A DNA stretch of 42,039 bases from Sedimentisphaerales bacterium (GTDB taxonomy: Bacteria > Planctomycetota > Phycisphaerae > Sedimentisphaerales > Anaerobacaceae), in assembly GCA_028282745.1 (NCBI GenBank), contig JANQHJ010000128.1, forward strand, positions 1 through 42,039, read 5' to 3'. Every line of letters begins with the position of its first letter. Positions within the stretch are counted from its first letter, which is position 1. Under the pieces are notes generated by a model. That model was not told where the DNA came from. It saw nothing but the letters and a program-made list of their open reading frames with translations, and did no database searches. Positions 15,564-24,777 of this stretch are shown here, one piece after another. Made by a program: the position numbers and the translations under genes.

Positions 15564-18500
15564 TTACTCTGAAGCCTGCCTAGCAGTTTCGAGCCAATCT
15601 TCTCGGGATAAGAACAACTTAAGCTTGCTGTACTCGTCCTGGACTTTATTAAATAGCTCTGGAACTTCATCGACTTTCTTGTCTCTACCGGCACATTCAA
15701 GCTTGAATGCTACATCGCCCAATGTTGTGGCGCCGATTTGCAATGAAGCTCCCTTCAGGCTGTGTGCATACATCCTGATGTGTTTAGGATTGTTTTCCTT
15801 GATAGCCTCGGCAAGCGATTTAATACATCTTGGGCTGTCCTTAAGATACATTTGTACGACTTCATTAATTACCTCTTTGTCGTCACAAAGCTCGGTCAGG
15901 GCTTTGTAGTCTATTAAATTCTGGTAATCGATCTCCGCCGGAATCTCTGTTGCCGCGTCACCGTCAATGGTGATTGTTTGTTCGCACATATCTGTCAGCT
16001 CATTAATTTGTGTTTTAGTTGATTCGATTTTTCCCGCCAGTTCATCTTCGGCATTCAGGTATTTATCGAGTGTCCTGATGAGTTCTTTTTTGTCGATCGG
16101 CTTGGATACATAGTCATCGCATCCAGCCGCAATACATTTTTCCCTGTCGCCCTTCATCGCGTGAGCTGTGACGGCGATAATAGGTTTCTTGAATCCAAGA
16201 TTGCGCAATTCCCTTGTTGCGTCATAGCCGTTCTTGTTAGGCATCTGGATATCCATAAGTATCAGATCGAACGGTTGATTGAGGGCTTTTTCCACGGCCT
16301 GCTGGCCGTCCTCGGCGATGACAGCTTCAAGCCCCTGCTTTTTAAGCAATAGCGTTATCAGAGTCTGATTGGTTGGAGTATCTTCAGCGACAAGGATACG
16401 GCCTGATAATTTCGGCGTTTCTTTTGGTACCGGTTTGACAGCCTCTTTCAATCTGTCGTATTTATTGAATATAGGCTGAGATTTAACATCCACACCCGCT
16501 GGCACGACAAGTGTAAAAGTTGAACCCTTACCGTACTCACTTACAAAAGTTACGTCTCCGTTCATGAGGTTGGCAAGATTTTTTGTTATTGCAAGGCTCA
16601 GGCCCGTTCCACTTTTACTTCTACTGGTGTCGTCATTATTAAAGTCCTTGAAGATGTTTTTCTCTTCTTCAGGGGTAAGACCGTAACCGGTATCTTCTAT
16701 ATCGAATTGCAGCAGCGGAGTTCCTTCGGTATCTTTCAGTGAGACATTCACGTAAATATGTCCGTTCTCGGTGCAATCGATAGAATTATTTATAAGATTC
16801 ATCAAGCATTGTCGCAGACGAAGCGGGTCAGTCCTGATGGTCGTTGGTAGATCACTTTTCTGGAAGACACCAAAGTCAAGATTCTTCTGCATTACCTGCG
16901 GCCTCATAAGCGATTCGATCACAGCTAACAACTGCTCCAGGGAGCAGTCACCAACTTCGAGATCGAAATTACCTGCCTCTATTCTTGAGAAGTCAAGTAT
17001 GTCGTTGATCAGGATCAGCATCTTTTGAGCACTGTCGCGAATGACGGATAGGTGATTTATCTGCTCATCATTTAGTTCTTCCTCGGCGAGAACTTCACTA
17101 AGCCCGATTATGGCATTGAGCGGAGTCCTGATCTCGTGGCTCATGCTGGCCAGGAATTTGCTCTTGGTCAGATCGGAAAGTACGGCTTCATGAGCAAGCG
17201 AGTTGGCTTTTCGAACAGTCTGTTCAAGTTTTTTATTTGCAACTTCGAGGTCTTTCTGTGCTTTATCAGAATTATTTTTGGCTAACCTTAGTTCCTGCTC
17301 GACACGTTTGTTTTCTGTAAGGTCAACATCGATCTGGAACAGCAGGGGCTCTTTTCCCTCGATTCGAACAACCGTATGTATTGCGTGTACCGGTACGGCC
17401 TGACCATCTTTGTGTCGCAGCGTAAGCTCACCCGGGGACTGGAATTGTCCGGACTTTTCTGCTCTTTTACCGGCTTCAAATCCTTCCTTGAATTTTCCTT
17501 TAAGCTCTGGTGTTGCGATCAGATCGATGATGTTTTTGCCGATAGCTTCACCGGCGGTGTACCCAAAAATCTGCTCATTAGTATAGTTCCAGTAGAAAAC
17601 GGTTCCATCTGTCTGGTATCCCTGGATAGCTATTCCGGGTATGTTTTCCATCAGGATTCGGAATCGCTCTTCGCTTTCCAACAGGGCCTGCTCCATCTCA
17701 TGCTGTGCCGCAAGCTCTTTTCTTTTAGAGATGTCATAGATAGTAGCTTTGATATTTTCTATTTGATTTTGAACATTTCTCTCATAGCTGAAGAATATTG
17801 CCACATTAACTGTCTTGCCTGTCTTTGTCTTAAGCGGCAATTCTTTGACATCAAGTTCACCCGCCTGTATTTGATTGGGGATATTGTGATAATCATCAGG
17901 ATTAACCCAGAATTCTTCCGGCAGGAAATTCATTCCCACTATTTCATCTACGTCTTCTACCTGGAGAAGATTAGTAAAGGCGGGATTGGCATAAACTACC
18001 ACTCCATCAGAACGGATTTCACAAATTCCATTTCCTGAACTCTCAGATTGTATCAAGCTGTGTTTCTTCTGTTCGTCGAGTAAAGCTTTAGCTGTTCTGA
18101 AAATATCCGTTTGTGTCAAAATGCCGCATAATTTTTCGCCGTCCATAACAAGAATTCTTCGCAGCCCTTTGGCTTCCATTATCTTGCTGGTACTAAAAGC
18201 CGAGTAATCGGAAGGTACGCTGATTACCGGGCTGGCCATTATCTGATCGACTGTCACATCAGAGGCGTTTTTCTCGACAGCCACGATCTTTTTGACCATA
18301 TCGCGTTCAGTTATAACGCCGGCGACTTTTCCCTGTCTGGTTACAACAATACATGAAATCCTTTTCTCAGTCATTGTTTTAGCTGCATCAGCTGCCGTGA
18401 CATCATGTTCGATAGTGGCAACGTTCTTGGTCATCATCTCATCTATATCGTTATATATGTGAGTGACCATTGTCTGGATAAGGTCGGTTTGCGTAACGAT

Positions 18501-18914
18501 ACCGACGAGCTTGCCGTCACTGGTAACGGGCAGACGCTTGACCCTGTTTTCCTGCATCATGCTGCTGGCTTCGTCGATGCCGACGGTTTCACAAAGACTA
18601 ACTATCGGGCTGGACATTATTTGTCCGACTGTTGCCGTAGCATAGTCGGCGTTGCCGGTGATAACCTTCTTGGTGAAGTCTGTCTCGGTAATGATGCCCA
18701 GTATCTCATCATTTTCAGCGACCACCATACAGCTGATGCTTCTGTCAGACATCTGTTTAGCGGCTTCGACTATGTTGACTTCAGTGCCGATCGTTATGGC
18801 GTTTCTGTTCATAACATCTTTCAAGGTTGTCCAACTCGTACTGAACGCGTTTGAATTATGCTTCTGCGCGTTGAACTCGTTACATTCCTTGGTCCGCGTC
18901 TTTTTCTCAGACAT
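15564..18914 (-). CDS. Hybrid histidine kinase with four CBS motifs, PAS, REC and Hpt domains
   Basis: A cytosolic-looking signalling protein of about 1116 residues with no clear membrane segment. Domains in order: four CBS motifs (about 30-275, two Bateman modules with repeated GIITETD/GIVTQTD/GVITERD/GILTQTD ends), a PAS domain (about 290-395), a PAS/PAC domain (about 410-530), HisKA with SMSHEIRTP (His593), HATPase with an N-box NLINNS, DTGYGL and GTGLSL, a receiver (Asp888 in LMDIQMP, Lys in VSKPID) and a C-terminal Hpt (His1051 in AHSLKGAS). A four-step phosphorelay is expected, with output through a separate regulator not seen here. CBS modules usually sense adenine nucleotides. Start: ATG 18914, preceded by GAGGG; ATG 18929 would add five residues. 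Confidence 0.93.
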   Translation of the reverse strand: MSEKKTRTKECNEFNAQKHNSNAFSTSWTTLKDVMNRNAITIGTEVNIVEAAKQMSDRSISCMVVAENDEILGIITETDFTKKVITGNADYATATVGQIMSSPIVSLCETVGIDEASSMMQENRVKRLPVTSDGKLVGIVTQTDLIQTMVTHIYNDIDEMMTKNVATIEHDVTAADAAKTMTEKRISCIVVTRQGKVAGVITERDMVKKIVAVEKNASDVTVDQIMASPVISVPSDYSAFSTSKIMEAKGLRRILVMDGEKLCGILTQTDIFRTAKALLDEQKKHSLIQSESSGNGICEIRSDGVVVYANPAFTNLLQVEDVDEIVGMNFLPEEFWVNPDDYHNIPNQIQAGELDVKELPLKTKTGKTVNVAIFFSYERNVQNQIENIKATIYDISKRKELAAQHEMEQALLESEERFRILMENIPGIAIQGYQTDGTVFYWNYTNEQIFGYTAGEAIGKNIIDLIATPELKGKFKEGFEAGKRAEKSGQFQSPGELTLRHKDGQAVPVHAIHTVVRIEGKEPLLFQIDVDLTENKRVEQELRLAKNNSDKAQKDLEVANKKLEQTVRKANSLAHEAVLSDLTKSKFLASMSHEIRTPLNAIIGLSEVLAEEELNDEQINHLSVIRDSAQKMLILINDILDFSRIEAGNFDLEVGDCSLEQLLAVIESLMRPQVMQKNLDFGVFQKSDLPTTIRTDPLRLRQCLMNLINNSIDCTENGHIYVNVSLKDTEGTPLLQFDIEDTGYGLTPEEEKNIFKDFNNDDTSRSKSGTGLSLAITKNLANLMNGDVTFVSEYGKGSTFTLVVPAGVDVKSQPIFNKYDRLKEAVKPVPKETPKLSGRILVAEDTPTNQTLITLLLKKQGLEAVIAEDGQQAVEKALNQPFDLILMDIQMPNKNGYDATRELRNLGFKKPIIAVTAHAMKGDREKCIAAGCDDYVSKPIDKKELIRTLDKYLNAEDELAGKIESTKTQINELTDMCEQTITIDGDAATEIPAEIDYQNLIDYKALTELCDDKEVINEVVQMYLKDSPRCIKSLAEAIKENNPKHIRMYAHSLKGASLQIGATTLGDVAFKLECAGRDKKVDEVPELFNKVQDEYSKLKLFLSREDWLETARQASE

Positions 18915-19216
18915 TTTAATTGCCCTCATTTTTAAAATATATGTTTCTGGGCGGCTATTTTTGCCCGTCCCATAAAAATAGAAAACTATCCAAATATTTA
19001 GAGCGTGTATCGGCAGTTTCAGGCTGTAAATTAATCAAACTAAACACGATTAACAGCCCTTTATAGGTGTTTTTTTTGTGATTTGACAGTAAGACGGCTG
19101 ACACCTACAATAGCTAAGAGTCTCTAACTTAATGAATAAAAAAAGCTTTTTTAATAGCAAAAACCGGCATTTGTCTTTTTTGTTATATGCTATAAGTAAC
19201 TTTGAAAGGGAAAGAC
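18915..19216. other. Divergent intergenic region between the kinase gene and sppA
   Basis: About 300 bp without a gene. It holds a bulged inverted repeat at 19022-19058 (GGCTG/CAGCC and TTAATC/GATTAA around an 11-base loop) and the 41-bp repeat at 19117-19157. Promoters for both divergent genes are expected here, but no strong consensus pair was found. Confidence 0.4.
19117..19157 (+). repeat. 41-bp repeat, copy 1
   Basis: Begins AGAGTCTCTAACTTAATG and ends TTTTTTAATAG. A copy at 41898-41938 has the same length and orientation with two mismatches. Both lie upstream of a gene start in a divergent or promoter region. Either a shared regulatory element or a fragment of a mobile unit. Confidence 0.7.
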
Positions 19217-20272
19217 ATGGATTTTGAGCAAAATAATGATAATTTAAACAACCAACAGCCGCCAATGTACCCACCTCAGCCCCCAGTCCCACAGCAGCCT
19301 ACTATCATCATGCAGCCCAAGAAAAAAAGCGGCTGGCGAATATTTTTAAACATTTTATTAGTGTTATCGGTCCTGGCTAACATAGTATTATTTCTCGCGG
19401 TCATTGGTTTAGGTGCTGCCATGGTCACGGGCCAGAGCGATTTTCTAACAGAAAAGGTGATTTATAAGGGCCCGCGCACTCAGAAAATTGCGTTGATAAG
19501 GGTAGAAGGTGTCATCGATTCTAAAATGGCTCGTAATGTTATCGAGCAGATCCGCCACGCGAGATCGGACAGTTATGTCAAAGGTATCATTCTGAATGTT
19601 GACTCACCAGGTGGTACCATTACCGGTAGCGACCAGATATACGACGAAATACTGAAATGTAAAAACCAAAGTAGATTGCCCGTGGTTGCTTTCATGCGAA
19701 GCCTTGCCGCTTCGGGCGGATATTACGTTTCGGTTGGTTGCGATGAGATAATTGCAGAACCAACAACCATTACCGGCTCGATCGGTGTAGTAATGGGATA
19801 TTTTGTAATCCAGGAATTACTCGAAGGCAAACTCGGAATAGAGCCGGTCATTGTAAAATCCGGCCAAAGAAAAGACTGGCCAAGTTCGTTTAGAAAACCG
19901 TCCGAAGAAGAGATGAACTATTTCGAACAGAAACTTATAACGCCAGCCTACGAAAGATTTGTGCAGATAGTAAACGACGGCCGGGAGGAATTGAATATGG
20001 GTGAGGTTATGAAATTAGCTGACGGCAGCATCTATGGCGCAAGTGAAGCTCTTGAAGAAAAGCTCGTTGATTCTATCGGTTATTTTGATGAGGCGATCCA
20101 AATTGCAAAAAGACGTGCCGGCATTAGCGAAGCAAGGATTGTCGAATATATCAGGCCATTTTCATTTTCAGGGCTTCTTTCGTCCGAGGCCAAAGGTATC
20201 ATAAACCTCGATAGAAAAACAATATATGAACTTTCAACTCCAGAAGTTATGTACCTTTGGAGTGTTCATTAA
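19217..20272 (+). CDS. sppA: Signal peptide peptidase A-like S49 serine protease
   Basis: A membrane-anchored protease that cleaves remnant signal peptides or other membrane peptides. About 351 residues from ATG 19217 (AAGGG upstream), the size of the short, single-domain SppA. The N-terminus is a Gln/Pro-rich cytosolic tail, followed by one transmembrane helix (IFLNILLVLSVLANIVLF). The S49 domain shows VDSPGGT, the nucleophile in AASGGYYV (Ser166) and the general-base lysine region GSIGVVMGYF...VKSGQRKDW. YGASEALEEKLVDSIG is the usual late motif. It is followed 50 bp later by a TrkA-C domain gene and then htrA, making an envelope stress-like neighbourhood. Confidence 0.93.
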   Translation: MDFEQNNDNLNNQQPPMYPPQPPVPQQPTIIMQPKKKSGWRIFLNILLVLSVLANIVLFLAVIGLGAAMVTGQSDFLTEKVIYKGPRTQKIALIRVEGVIDSKMARNVIEQIRHARSDSYVKGIILNVDSPGGTITGSDQIYDEILKCKNQSRLPVVAFMRSLAASGGYYVSVGCDEIIAEPTTITGSIGVVMGYFVIQELLEGKLGIEPVIVKSGQRKDWPSSFRKPSEEEMNYFEQKLITPAYERFVQIVNDGREELNMGEVMKLADGSIYGASEALEEKLVDSIGYFDEAIQIAKRRAGISEARIVEYIRPFSFSGLLSSEAKGIINLDRKTIYELSTPEVMYLWSVH

Positions 20273-20322
20273 TTGTTCGATATTATTTTGTCATTAAAAC
20301 TAAGCCATAAGGGAGCCATGAT

Positions 20323-21084
20323 ATGCTTGTTGCTTTTGTATGTACTCTTGCATTTTCGTTTGTAATCGTTCGAGTGGGAGCAATCGCATTTCAACTAACT
20401 GGATTAGAATGGTCACTCGCCAAGTTTCAATCTCTTTCCTGCTTCACAGGAACTGGATTCACAACGAAGGAAGCTGAATTGATAACAGGCCATCCACAAA
20501 GAAGAAAAATCGCTTCAATATTGATGGTATTGGGTAACGCGGGACTGGTCATACTTATTGCTACTGGTGCCAGTACAATAATTACTCAGGATAATATAAT
20601 TACGGCTTTATCTGAAAAGCTTGGACTAAAGATCCCCACTGCAGCAGTAAAATGGATAAATACTGCTCTTTTAATAATTACTTTATTTGTTTTCTATAAG
20701 GTTGTTACAAATCAGCATGTTACAGCCAGACTTACGAGTTATCTTCGAGATAAAATTGTTACCAAAGACATTTTTGGCCGAGTTTCTTTTGAAGAGCTTA
20801 TGGTCTCAACGGGCGGTTATGGTATTTCGAGAGTCACGATCAAATCTGAAAGCCCTGTCCTGGGTAAGAACCTTGCTGATTCGGGGCTGCGCGGTTTAGG
20901 TATAAACTTGCTTGCTATTGTAAGGGGCGCAGAAACCATATCAAACCCGACCGCGCAGACGACGATCCAAATGAATGATGAACTGGTTTGCTTTGGAAAA
21001 CTCGGCGAAATTCGTCATCATCTCTGCCCTGATGCTAAAGAAGCAAAAATAGAGCAGCCGGACGAAAAAAATACTACAGCTTAA
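20323..21084 (+). CDS. Membrane protein with TrkH-like segment and RCK_C (TrkA-C) domain
   Basis: A 253-residue protein. The first half has about three membrane segments (from residue 1, about 65-90 and about 110-130). Between the first two lies SCFTGTGFTTKEAELI, which recalls the pore-loop sequence of TrkH/Ktr potassium carriers. The second half (about 160-240) is an RCK_C ligand-binding domain (ESPVLGKNLADSGLRGLGINLLAIVRG, then NDELVCFGK). The full TrkH channel and the RCK_N nucleotide domain are absent, so transport by this protein alone is doubtful. It may be a regulatory or sensor membrane protein for ions or cyclic di-AMP. Such short TrkA-C proteins are found in other bacteria. Function not established. 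Confidence 0.7.
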   Translation: MLVAFVCTLAFSFVIVRVGAIAFQLTGLEWSLAKFQSLSCFTGTGFTTKEAELITGHPQRRKIASILMVLGNAGLVILIATGASTIITQDNIITALSEKLGLKIPTAAVKWINTALLIITLFVFYKVVTNQHVTARLTSYLRDKIVTKDIFGRVSFEELMVSTGGYGISRVTIKSESPVLGKNLADSGLRGLGINLLAIVRGAETISNPTAQTTIQMNDELVCFGKLGEIRHHLCPDAKEAKIEQPDEKNTTA

Positions 21085-21190
21085 CGAACCAAAAGGCTGA
21101 TAAATACGTAATATTAGCCGTAATAGTTCTGTAGTGGGCGAGATATTAAAGCCGTAACTCATTTTTTAACAATTAGATAGGAGAATCAAG

Positions 21191-22684
21191 ATGTATAGCC
21201 TTAACCTATCCAAAAACAAAAGAGCCCTTATTAAATCTATGGCTGTAGTTCTTTTAGTTTTGTTTCTATCAGGTTCGTTAGTTCAGGCTCAGGAAGAAGC
21301 CGCGATAAGCTCGCTAAGGCAAATGGGCCAGGCCTTTTCTGAAATCGCTAAAAAAACTTCTCCCGCTGTAGTTGGTATCAAAGCCAACAAAGTCTTTACT
21401 CAAAAGTATTATGATTCTATCGATCCGTTTTTTAATAATCCTTTCTTTGACGATGATGTATTCGAACACTTTTTTGGTGCTCCACGCGGCAGACAACGTG
21501 AACCCAAAGAACGCAAGTATAATCGAAGGGCTCAGGGCTCAGGGTTTATAATCTCTAAGGACGGCTACATTCTTACCAACAACCACCTCGTCGGTGAGGC
21601 TGATACCGTAAAAGTTAAACTTTCCGACGAGAGTGAATTCGAAGCCAAGGTAATCGGGGCCGATCCCGAATCGGATGTCGCTCTTATTAAAATAGAATCA
21701 AAGGAAGACCTGCCGTTTTTAGAACTTGCCGATTCCGAACAGCTGCAGGTTGGCGAATGGGTAATTGCGATTGGCAATCCGTTCGGGCTTAGTCATACTG
21801 TCACAGCCGGTATTGTCAGCGCAAAGGGAAGAAGCGGAGTCGGTATCACAACCTACGAAGATTTTATTCAGACCGACGCAGCTATCAATCCCGGCAACAG
21901 CGGCGGGCCTTTGTTGACTCTTGACGGCAAAGCCGTTGGAATTAATACCGCAATCATTTCACGAAGTGGCGGCAATATGGGGATTGGACTGGCGATACCT
22001 GTCAATATGGCCAAAAATATTTACGAGCAATTAGTTAAAGAAGGCAAAGTTGTTCGAGGCTATCTCGGTATCAGGCCTCAAAATATTACTAAAGATATCG
22101 CAGAAAGTTACGGACTCGACGAAGTTAAAGGGGCTTTAGTCGCTGAGGTTGTTGATGATTCTGCCGCTGACAAAGGCGGCCTGAAATTTGAGGACATCAT
22201 CCTGGAAGTTAACGGCAGAGATGTCAAAGATGCGTCCGACCTGATGAAAAAAATAGCGGCTTTTAGCCCTGGTACAGAGATAAAACTCATCGTCTTGCGT
22301 AATGGAAAGAAAAAGCCCTTGAAAGTGACATTAGATGAACGCCCCGGCGCTAAGGAGGATAAAGAATACAAAGAAAAAGAGCCGGCAACGATCGAAAAAC
22401 TCGGCCTGGAAATTACTGACCTCAGTAAGGAAATGGCCAAACGATTCGGTTATAATGACCTTACAGGTGTTATTGTTGTCAGGGTGACTCCGGGCTCGGT
22501 TGCTGAAGAAAAGGGTATCGAGGCCGGTATGCTGATAATAAGAGTAAACAGCAAAGAGATCGAAGGTACAAAAGATTTCTACAGAGAGATACAGAAGGTC
22601 AACGCCGGCGAGTATCTAAGACTTGTAGTGACAGACGGGCGGATGAGATATATCGTCGCCATGAAGGTGCCTGAAGACGATTAA
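21191..22684 (+). CDS. Do/DegP-like periplasmic serine protease
   Basis: An HtrA-family protease-chaperone of 497 residues that degrades or holds misfolded envelope proteins. A signal peptide (VVLLVLFLSGSLVQA) is followed by a trypsin-like domain with the triad His132 (TNNHLV), Asp162 (ESDVALIKI) and Ser237 (NPGNSGGPLL), and the LA loop rich in acidic and aromatic residues (DPFFNNPFFDDD). Two PDZ domains follow (about 290-380 and 400-490), with the substrate-binding RGYLGIRPQ start. The start ATG 21191 has AGGAG upstream. A clear intrinsic terminator lies at 22710, so transcription ends here. Confidence 0.96.
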   Translation: MYSLNLSKNKRALIKSMAVVLLVLFLSGSLVQAQEEAAISSLRQMGQAFSEIAKKTSPAVVGIKANKVFTQKYYDSIDPFFNNPFFDDDVFEHFFGAPRGRQREPKERKYNRRAQGSGFIISKDGYILTNNHLVGEADTVKVKLSDESEFEAKVIGADPESDVALIKIESKEDLPFLELADSEQLQVGEWVIAIGNPFGLSHTVTAGIVSAKGRSGVGITTYEDFIQTDAAINPGNSGGPLLTLDGKAVGINTAIISRSGGNMGIGLAIPVNMAKNIYEQLVKEGKVVRGYLGIRPQNITKDIAESYGLDEVKGALVAEVVDDSAADKGGLKFEDIILEVNGRDVKDASDLMKKIAAFSPGTEIKLIVLRNGKKKPLKVTLDERPGAKEDKEYKEKEPATIEKLGLEITDLSKEMAKRFGYNDLTGVIVVRVTPGSVAEEKGIEAGMLIIRVNSKEIEGTKDFYREIQKVNAGEYLRLVVTDGRMRYIVAMKVPEDD

Positions 22685-22709
22685 GTTTTGATTATAAATT
22701 GAATTTACG

Positions 22710-22740
22710 AAAATCCCGCTTTAGTGCGGGATTTTCTTTT
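22710..22740 (+). terminator. Rho-independent terminator after the HtrA-like gene
   Basis: A 10-bp perfect stem (AAAATCCCGC/GCGGGATTTT) with a six-base loop, followed by CTTTT. It ends the protease transcript about 25 bases after the stop codon. The stem is symmetric, but no minus-strand gene ends nearby. Confidence 0.9.
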
Positions 22741-22839
22741 GCGCCTGGCCGGCATATTATTTGTGTACTTTTATATCATTATAGCCCTTTAAATGACAAA
22801 GAAGCCGTATGACAGACCTGAAATAGGCAATTTAAATTC

Positions 22840-22867
22840 TTGCATTTATGGCGAGGCTATATATAAT
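22840..22867 (+). promoter_or_regulatory. Promoter of asd
   Basis: TTGCAT (22840-22845) and a perfect TATAAT (22862-22867) with a 16-bp spacer. The start would be near 22874, which puts the 22886 hairpin at the beginning of the leader. Confidence 0.6.
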
Positions 22868-22885
22868 GCTTAGCTCTGTTCATGG

Positions 22886-22913
22886 AAGGGCAGCCCTTAA
22901 ACCGGCTGCCCTT
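22886..22913 (+). promoter_or_regulatory. GC-rich hairpin in the asd leader
   Basis: A 10-bp perfect stem (AAGGGCAGCC/GGCTGCCCTT) with an eight-base loop, directly after the predicted start of transcription and 43 bases before the asd start codon. No T-run follows, so it may stabilise the mRNA or bind a regulator. It could also be the terminator-like end of a short upstream RNA. Confidence 0.45.
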
Positions 22914-22955
22914 GCGTATGTAATAAGAAAAAGTCTTTTTGGAGATATGTGAACC

Positions 22956-23957
22956 ATGGGTTGTAGATTAGCTATTGCAGGCGTGACCGGCGCGGTAGGT
23001 CAGGAGTTTTTGAGTATTCTCGAGCAAAGGGAGTTTCCTTTCGACTCGCTTAAAATGCTGGCTTCGAGCCGCAGCAAGGGCAAAAAGATCACATTCAAGG
23101 GTAAGGAATATATCGTTGAGGAGCTGACAGAAAACAGCTTTAACGATATTGATATCGCTCTTTTTAGTGCCGGTGGTTCACGCAGTAAGCAGTTTGCCCA
23201 GGCCGTCGTCGATGCCGGCGCCGTTATGGTTGACAACTCATCGGCTTTTAGAATGGATCCGGAAGTTCCGCTGGTAATTCCTGAGATCAATCCTGAAGCT
23301 ATCAAAGATAACAAAGGCATTATCGCCAACCCGAACTGCTCGACAATTATCGGTATAGTTCCGGTCTGGCCGTTGCATAAAGCCAACCCGGTCAAAAGAA
23401 TAATCGTTAGCACATATCAGGCCGCAAGCGGTGCCGGACAATCGGCAATGCTGGAACTCGAGCATCAGGCTCAGGAAATTCTTGACGGAAAAGAACCAAC
23501 ATGTAACGCTTTCCCATGCCAGATTGCGTTCAACTGCTTCTGCCATAACTCGGCACTCGGCCCGAACGGCTACAACGAAGAAGAAATGAAGATGGTTAAA
23601 GAGACTCGCAAGATTTTTGACTGTCCTGAGATCGCGATTACCTGTACCTGTATTCGTATCCCTGTCTTCAGGGCTCACTGTGAGAGCATCAACCTGGAAT
23701 TTACCGAGCCTATCACACCTGACCAGGTTCGTGACTTGCTCAGTACGGCTCCGGGCGTGACCTTAATGGATGACCGCGAAAACAATCGTCACCCGATGCC
23801 TATCGACGCATCAGGCAATGACGACATTTACGTCGGCCACATCCGCCAGGATGAATCAATACCGGAAAATCGCGGTATCAATCTCTGGGTTGCTGGCGAC
23901 CAGCTCCGCAAAGGCGCGGCACTGAACGCTGTCCAGATCGCAGAAAAGTTGCTATAA
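22956..23957 (+). CDS. asd: Aspartate-semialdehyde dehydrogenase
   Basis: Reduces aspartyl-phosphate to aspartate-semialdehyde with NADPH, the branch point to lysine/diaminopimelate, threonine and methionine. It has 333 residues, typical. GVTGAVGQEF is the NADP-binding loop. The catalytic Cys128 lies in NPNCST. The general-base histidine is in RIPVFRAHCESI, and the substrate-binding SGAGQSA region is intact. The late VGHIRQD and GINLWVAGDQLRKGAALNA segments complete the signature. ATG 22956 is preceded by GGAG at about 11 bases. truA follows after nine bases, so they are probably co-transcribed from the 22840 promoter. Confidence 0.97.
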   Translation: MGCRLAIAGVTGAVGQEFLSILEQREFPFDSLKMLASSRSKGKKITFKGKEYIVEELTENSFNDIDIALFSAGGSRSKQFAQAVVDAGAVMVDNSSAFRMDPEVPLVIPEINPEAIKDNKGIIANPNCSTIIGIVPVWPLHKANPVKRIIVSTYQAASGAGQSAMLELEHQAQEILDGKEPTCNAFPCQIAFNCFCHNSALGPNGYNEEEMKMVKETRKIFDCPEIAITCTCIRIPVFRAHCESINLEFTEPITPDQVRDLLSTAPGVTLMDDRENNRHPMPIDASGNDDIYVGHIRQDESIPENRGINLWVAGDQLRKGAALNAVQIAEKLL

Positions 23958-23966
23958 TCGGCTTTA

Positions 23967-24752
23967 ATGGCGAAGCGAAAAATTCTTCTGACAATTCAGT
24001 ATGATGGTTCTGACTATCACGGCTGGCAGGTTCAGCCGGGCAGTAGTACTGTCCAGGGCCAGCTTATATCCGCGATAAGTTCACTCATTGGCAAGGAGGT
24101 AAGCGTCCGCGGCGCTAGTAGAACAGATGCCGGCGTCAGTGCTCTTGGCCAGCTTGCTGTATTTGAAATCGATGATTGCCCGATCCCAACCGGGAATTTT
24201 AAAAAGGCTATAAACGACCGTCTGCCGGATGATATCGTTATTACAGAATTAAAAGAAGTCCCTCTGGACTTTGACCTTATCGGCTCGGTCAAAAATAAGC
24301 TATATCGTTACACTATCTATACCGGCCCAACTCGGCCGGTTCTTGATATTAAACATCTCTGGCATTTGCCCGCTGATTTAGATGTTGAAGCTATGGACAA
24401 AGCTGCTAAGCATTTAGTCGGCAAACACGATTTTAAATCCTTCGCCTCAGCCAAAGATGCCCGCGAATCTTCCATCCGTACTATCTTCCGCTGCGACGTC
24501 TCATTATCAGGAAAACGCCAATTCCTGAATCACGGATCACGAACCACGAACCACGAGTACATTTTTATTAATGTCGAAGGTGACGGCTTTCTGTATAATA
24601 TGGTTCGCAATATCGTGGGCAGCTTAGTAGAGGTCGGCACCGGTCGTTGGGAAGAAAGTAAGATAAAAGAAGTCCTAGAAGCTAATGACAGAACAGCCGC
24701 CGGCCCGATAGCACCACCGCAAGGATTATGTCTTATATGGATTAAGTATTGA
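23967..24752 (+). CDS. truA: tRNA pseudouridine(38-40) synthase
   Basis: Isomerises uridines 38-40 in the anticodon arm of many tRNAs. It has 261 residues, slightly longer than average. The N-terminal YDGSDYHGWQ motif and the catalytic Asp54 in RGASRTDAGVSALGQ are intact, as are KLYRYTIYTG and the C-terminal GDGFLYNMVRNIVGSLVEVG. The extra length sits just before that last motif: about 16 residues around FLNHGSRTTNHEY lie where most TruA proteins have a short turn. They are encoded by the heptanucleotide repeat at 24527-24560. The insert is in frame and probably forms a surface loop, so activity is expected to be kept. Ends 25 bp before the small membrane gene. Confidence 0.95.
   Translation: MAKRKILLTIQYDGSDYHGWQVQPGSSTVQGQLISAISSLIGKEVSVRGASRTDAGVSALGQLAVFEIDDCPIPTGNFKKAINDRLPDDIVITELKEVPLDFDLIGSVKNKLYRYTIYTGPTRPVLDIKHLWHLPADLDVEAMDKAAKHLVGKHDFKSFASAKDARESSIRTIFRCDVSLSGKRQFLNHGSRTTNHEYIFINVEGDGFLYNMVRNIVGSLVEVGTGRWEESKIKEVLEANDRTAAGPIAPPQGLCLIWIKY
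24527..24560 (+). repeat. Heptanucleotide tandem repeat inside truA
   Basis: Units GAATCAC, GGATCAC, GAACCAC, GAACCAC and a partial GAGTAC follow each other without gaps. They encode the loop LNHGSRTTNHEY. The same family occurs at 25328 and 36285. Confidence 0.85.
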
Positions 24753-24777
24753 ACAGAGATAATTGAAAGGAGAAATC

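Noticed and set aside
24527-24560. Heptamer array as a CRISPR-like repeat
   Set aside because: Units are contiguous with no spacers and lie inside a conserved reading frame.
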